The position numbers and the translations under genes were made by a program. A stretch of 13,992 nt of DNA, taken from an uncultured Collinsella sp. (GTDB taxonomy: Bacteria; Actinomycetota; Coriobacteriia; Coriobacteriales; Coriobacteriaceae). Under the pieces are notes generated by a model. It did not search any database. It was not told the DNA's origin and was given only the letters and a program-made list of their open reading frames with translations. This document shows, one piece after another, positions 13,641 through 13,992 of the stretch. The number at the start of each line of letters is the position of its first letter. Within the stretch, counting starts at the first letter, position 1. The stretch lies in assembly GCA_902491415.1 (NCBI GenBank), contig CABUHP010000022.1, positions 1 to 13,992 of the forward strand, written 5' to 3'.

Positions 13641-13970
13641 TTACTCGTCGACGATCTCGGCGAGCCAGACGTTCAACGTATCGACCTCGGGGCAGCAGAA
13701 CTTTGCCGTACCAGGCTCGTTGCCGGGCACGGTTCCGCCATAGCACAGGATATCGATATAGGGAAAGCCCACATGGCAGGCCATGGCGCACATCTTGCCG
13801 CGGTCGCGATCGAAGTCGAAGACGTCACCCGGCTTGTGCCCGTGATGGCAGCGGCATGTGCCCAGCTGGTCCACGCAGCTAATGCGAATACGTGGGCGCC
13901 TGCCGCGCGGGGCACCGAGCGGCTTGTTCTCGCTCGCCGCCTCGGTGCTGCTCTCGTCGGCGTTACTCAT
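13641..13970 (-). CDS. TIGR04076 family protein
   Basis: A small protein of 109 residues if it starts at the ATG at 13968-13970; the frame stays open to the window edge, with another ATG at 13982, and no clear ribosome site is visible, so the start is uncertain. After a variable acidic head of about 24 residues, the core (RIRISCVDQLGTCRCHHGHKP...) shows the order of conserved points I associate with TIGR04076: GHKPGDVFDF (44-53), a Cys-containing MCAMACHVGFPYI segment (60-72), YGGTVPG (77-83) and a late CCPE (92-95). The family is small, Cys-bearing and of unknown function, found often in anaerobes. The several Cys and His residues suggest metal or redox chemistry, but nothing here proves it. 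A 31-bp palindrome follows its stop. Confidence 0.8.
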   Translation of the reverse strand: MSNADESSTEAASENKPLGAPRGRRPRIRISCVDQLGTCRCHHGHKPGDVFDFDRDRGKMCAMACHVGFPYIDILCYGGTVPGNEPGTAKFCCPEVDTLNVWLAEIVDE

Positions 13971-13992
13971 GGTCAACCACATCCAGGCAGGC

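Overview
The window looks like a GC-rich chromosomal segment of a gut actinobacterium of the class Coriobacteriia, most likely Collinsella or a close relative. I infer this from base composition, codon use, AGGAGG-type ribosome sites and a family of intergenic palindromes (ATGTGACAAAGGGAC-T-GTCCC...) that I associate from memory with this group. I could not run a search. No stretch over 300 bases lacks a gene; the intergenic spaces are 33 to 244 bases and most carry repeats or operator-like sites. I see no rRNA, tRNA, CRISPR array or insertion sequence.

Layout. 1-384 (-): 5' part of a Tat/lipoprotein amino-acid-type ABC substrate-binding protein. 594-1487 (-): LacX/GalM-type aldose epimerase. 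1567-2424 (-): unrecognised single-pass membrane protein. 2603-3472 (-): MerR-family regulator. 3565-7264 (-): transporter, UbiD decarboxylase and UbiX flavin prenyltransferase, transcribed in that order. 7509-8456 (-): a two-domain protein joining an LpdD-like prenyl-FMN chaperone domain to a NUDIX/isopentenyl-diphosphate isomerase-type domain. 8618-9871 (+): MFS exporter. 10067-11437 (+): AAA/DUF4143 ATPase, then 11471-11917 (+) a low-molecular-weight protein tyrosine phosphatase. 12095-13456 (-): a second, divergent AAA/DUF4143 ATPase, convergent with the phosphatase. 13641-13970 (-): TIGR04076-type protein.

The main system is a self-contained prenylated-FMN aromatic decarboxylation module at 3565-8456. 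UbiD resembles LpdC-type gallate/protocatechuate decarboxylases, UbiX makes its cofactor, a DASS-type carrier probably imports the acid, and the fusion joins a presumed cofactor chaperone to an enzyme domain that acts on C5 prenyl diphosphates. That domain keeps the isomerase metal ligands but has Ala where the catalytic Cys should be and a more hydrolase-like Nudix box, so it may make dimethylallyl monophosphate for UbiX. The fusion gene and the transporter operon share a near-identical 25-bp dyad-containing promoter element with MerR-like geometry, and a MerR regulator lies just past ubiX.

Two other patterns stand out. Both DUF4143 ATPase genes are preceded by three operator-like repeats at exactly 33-bp spacing, with unrelated sequences in the two cases. 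Six copies of a 31-bp palindrome lie in one orientation, five of them at or just past the stop codon of a minus-strand gene; two of these supply the stop codon itself.
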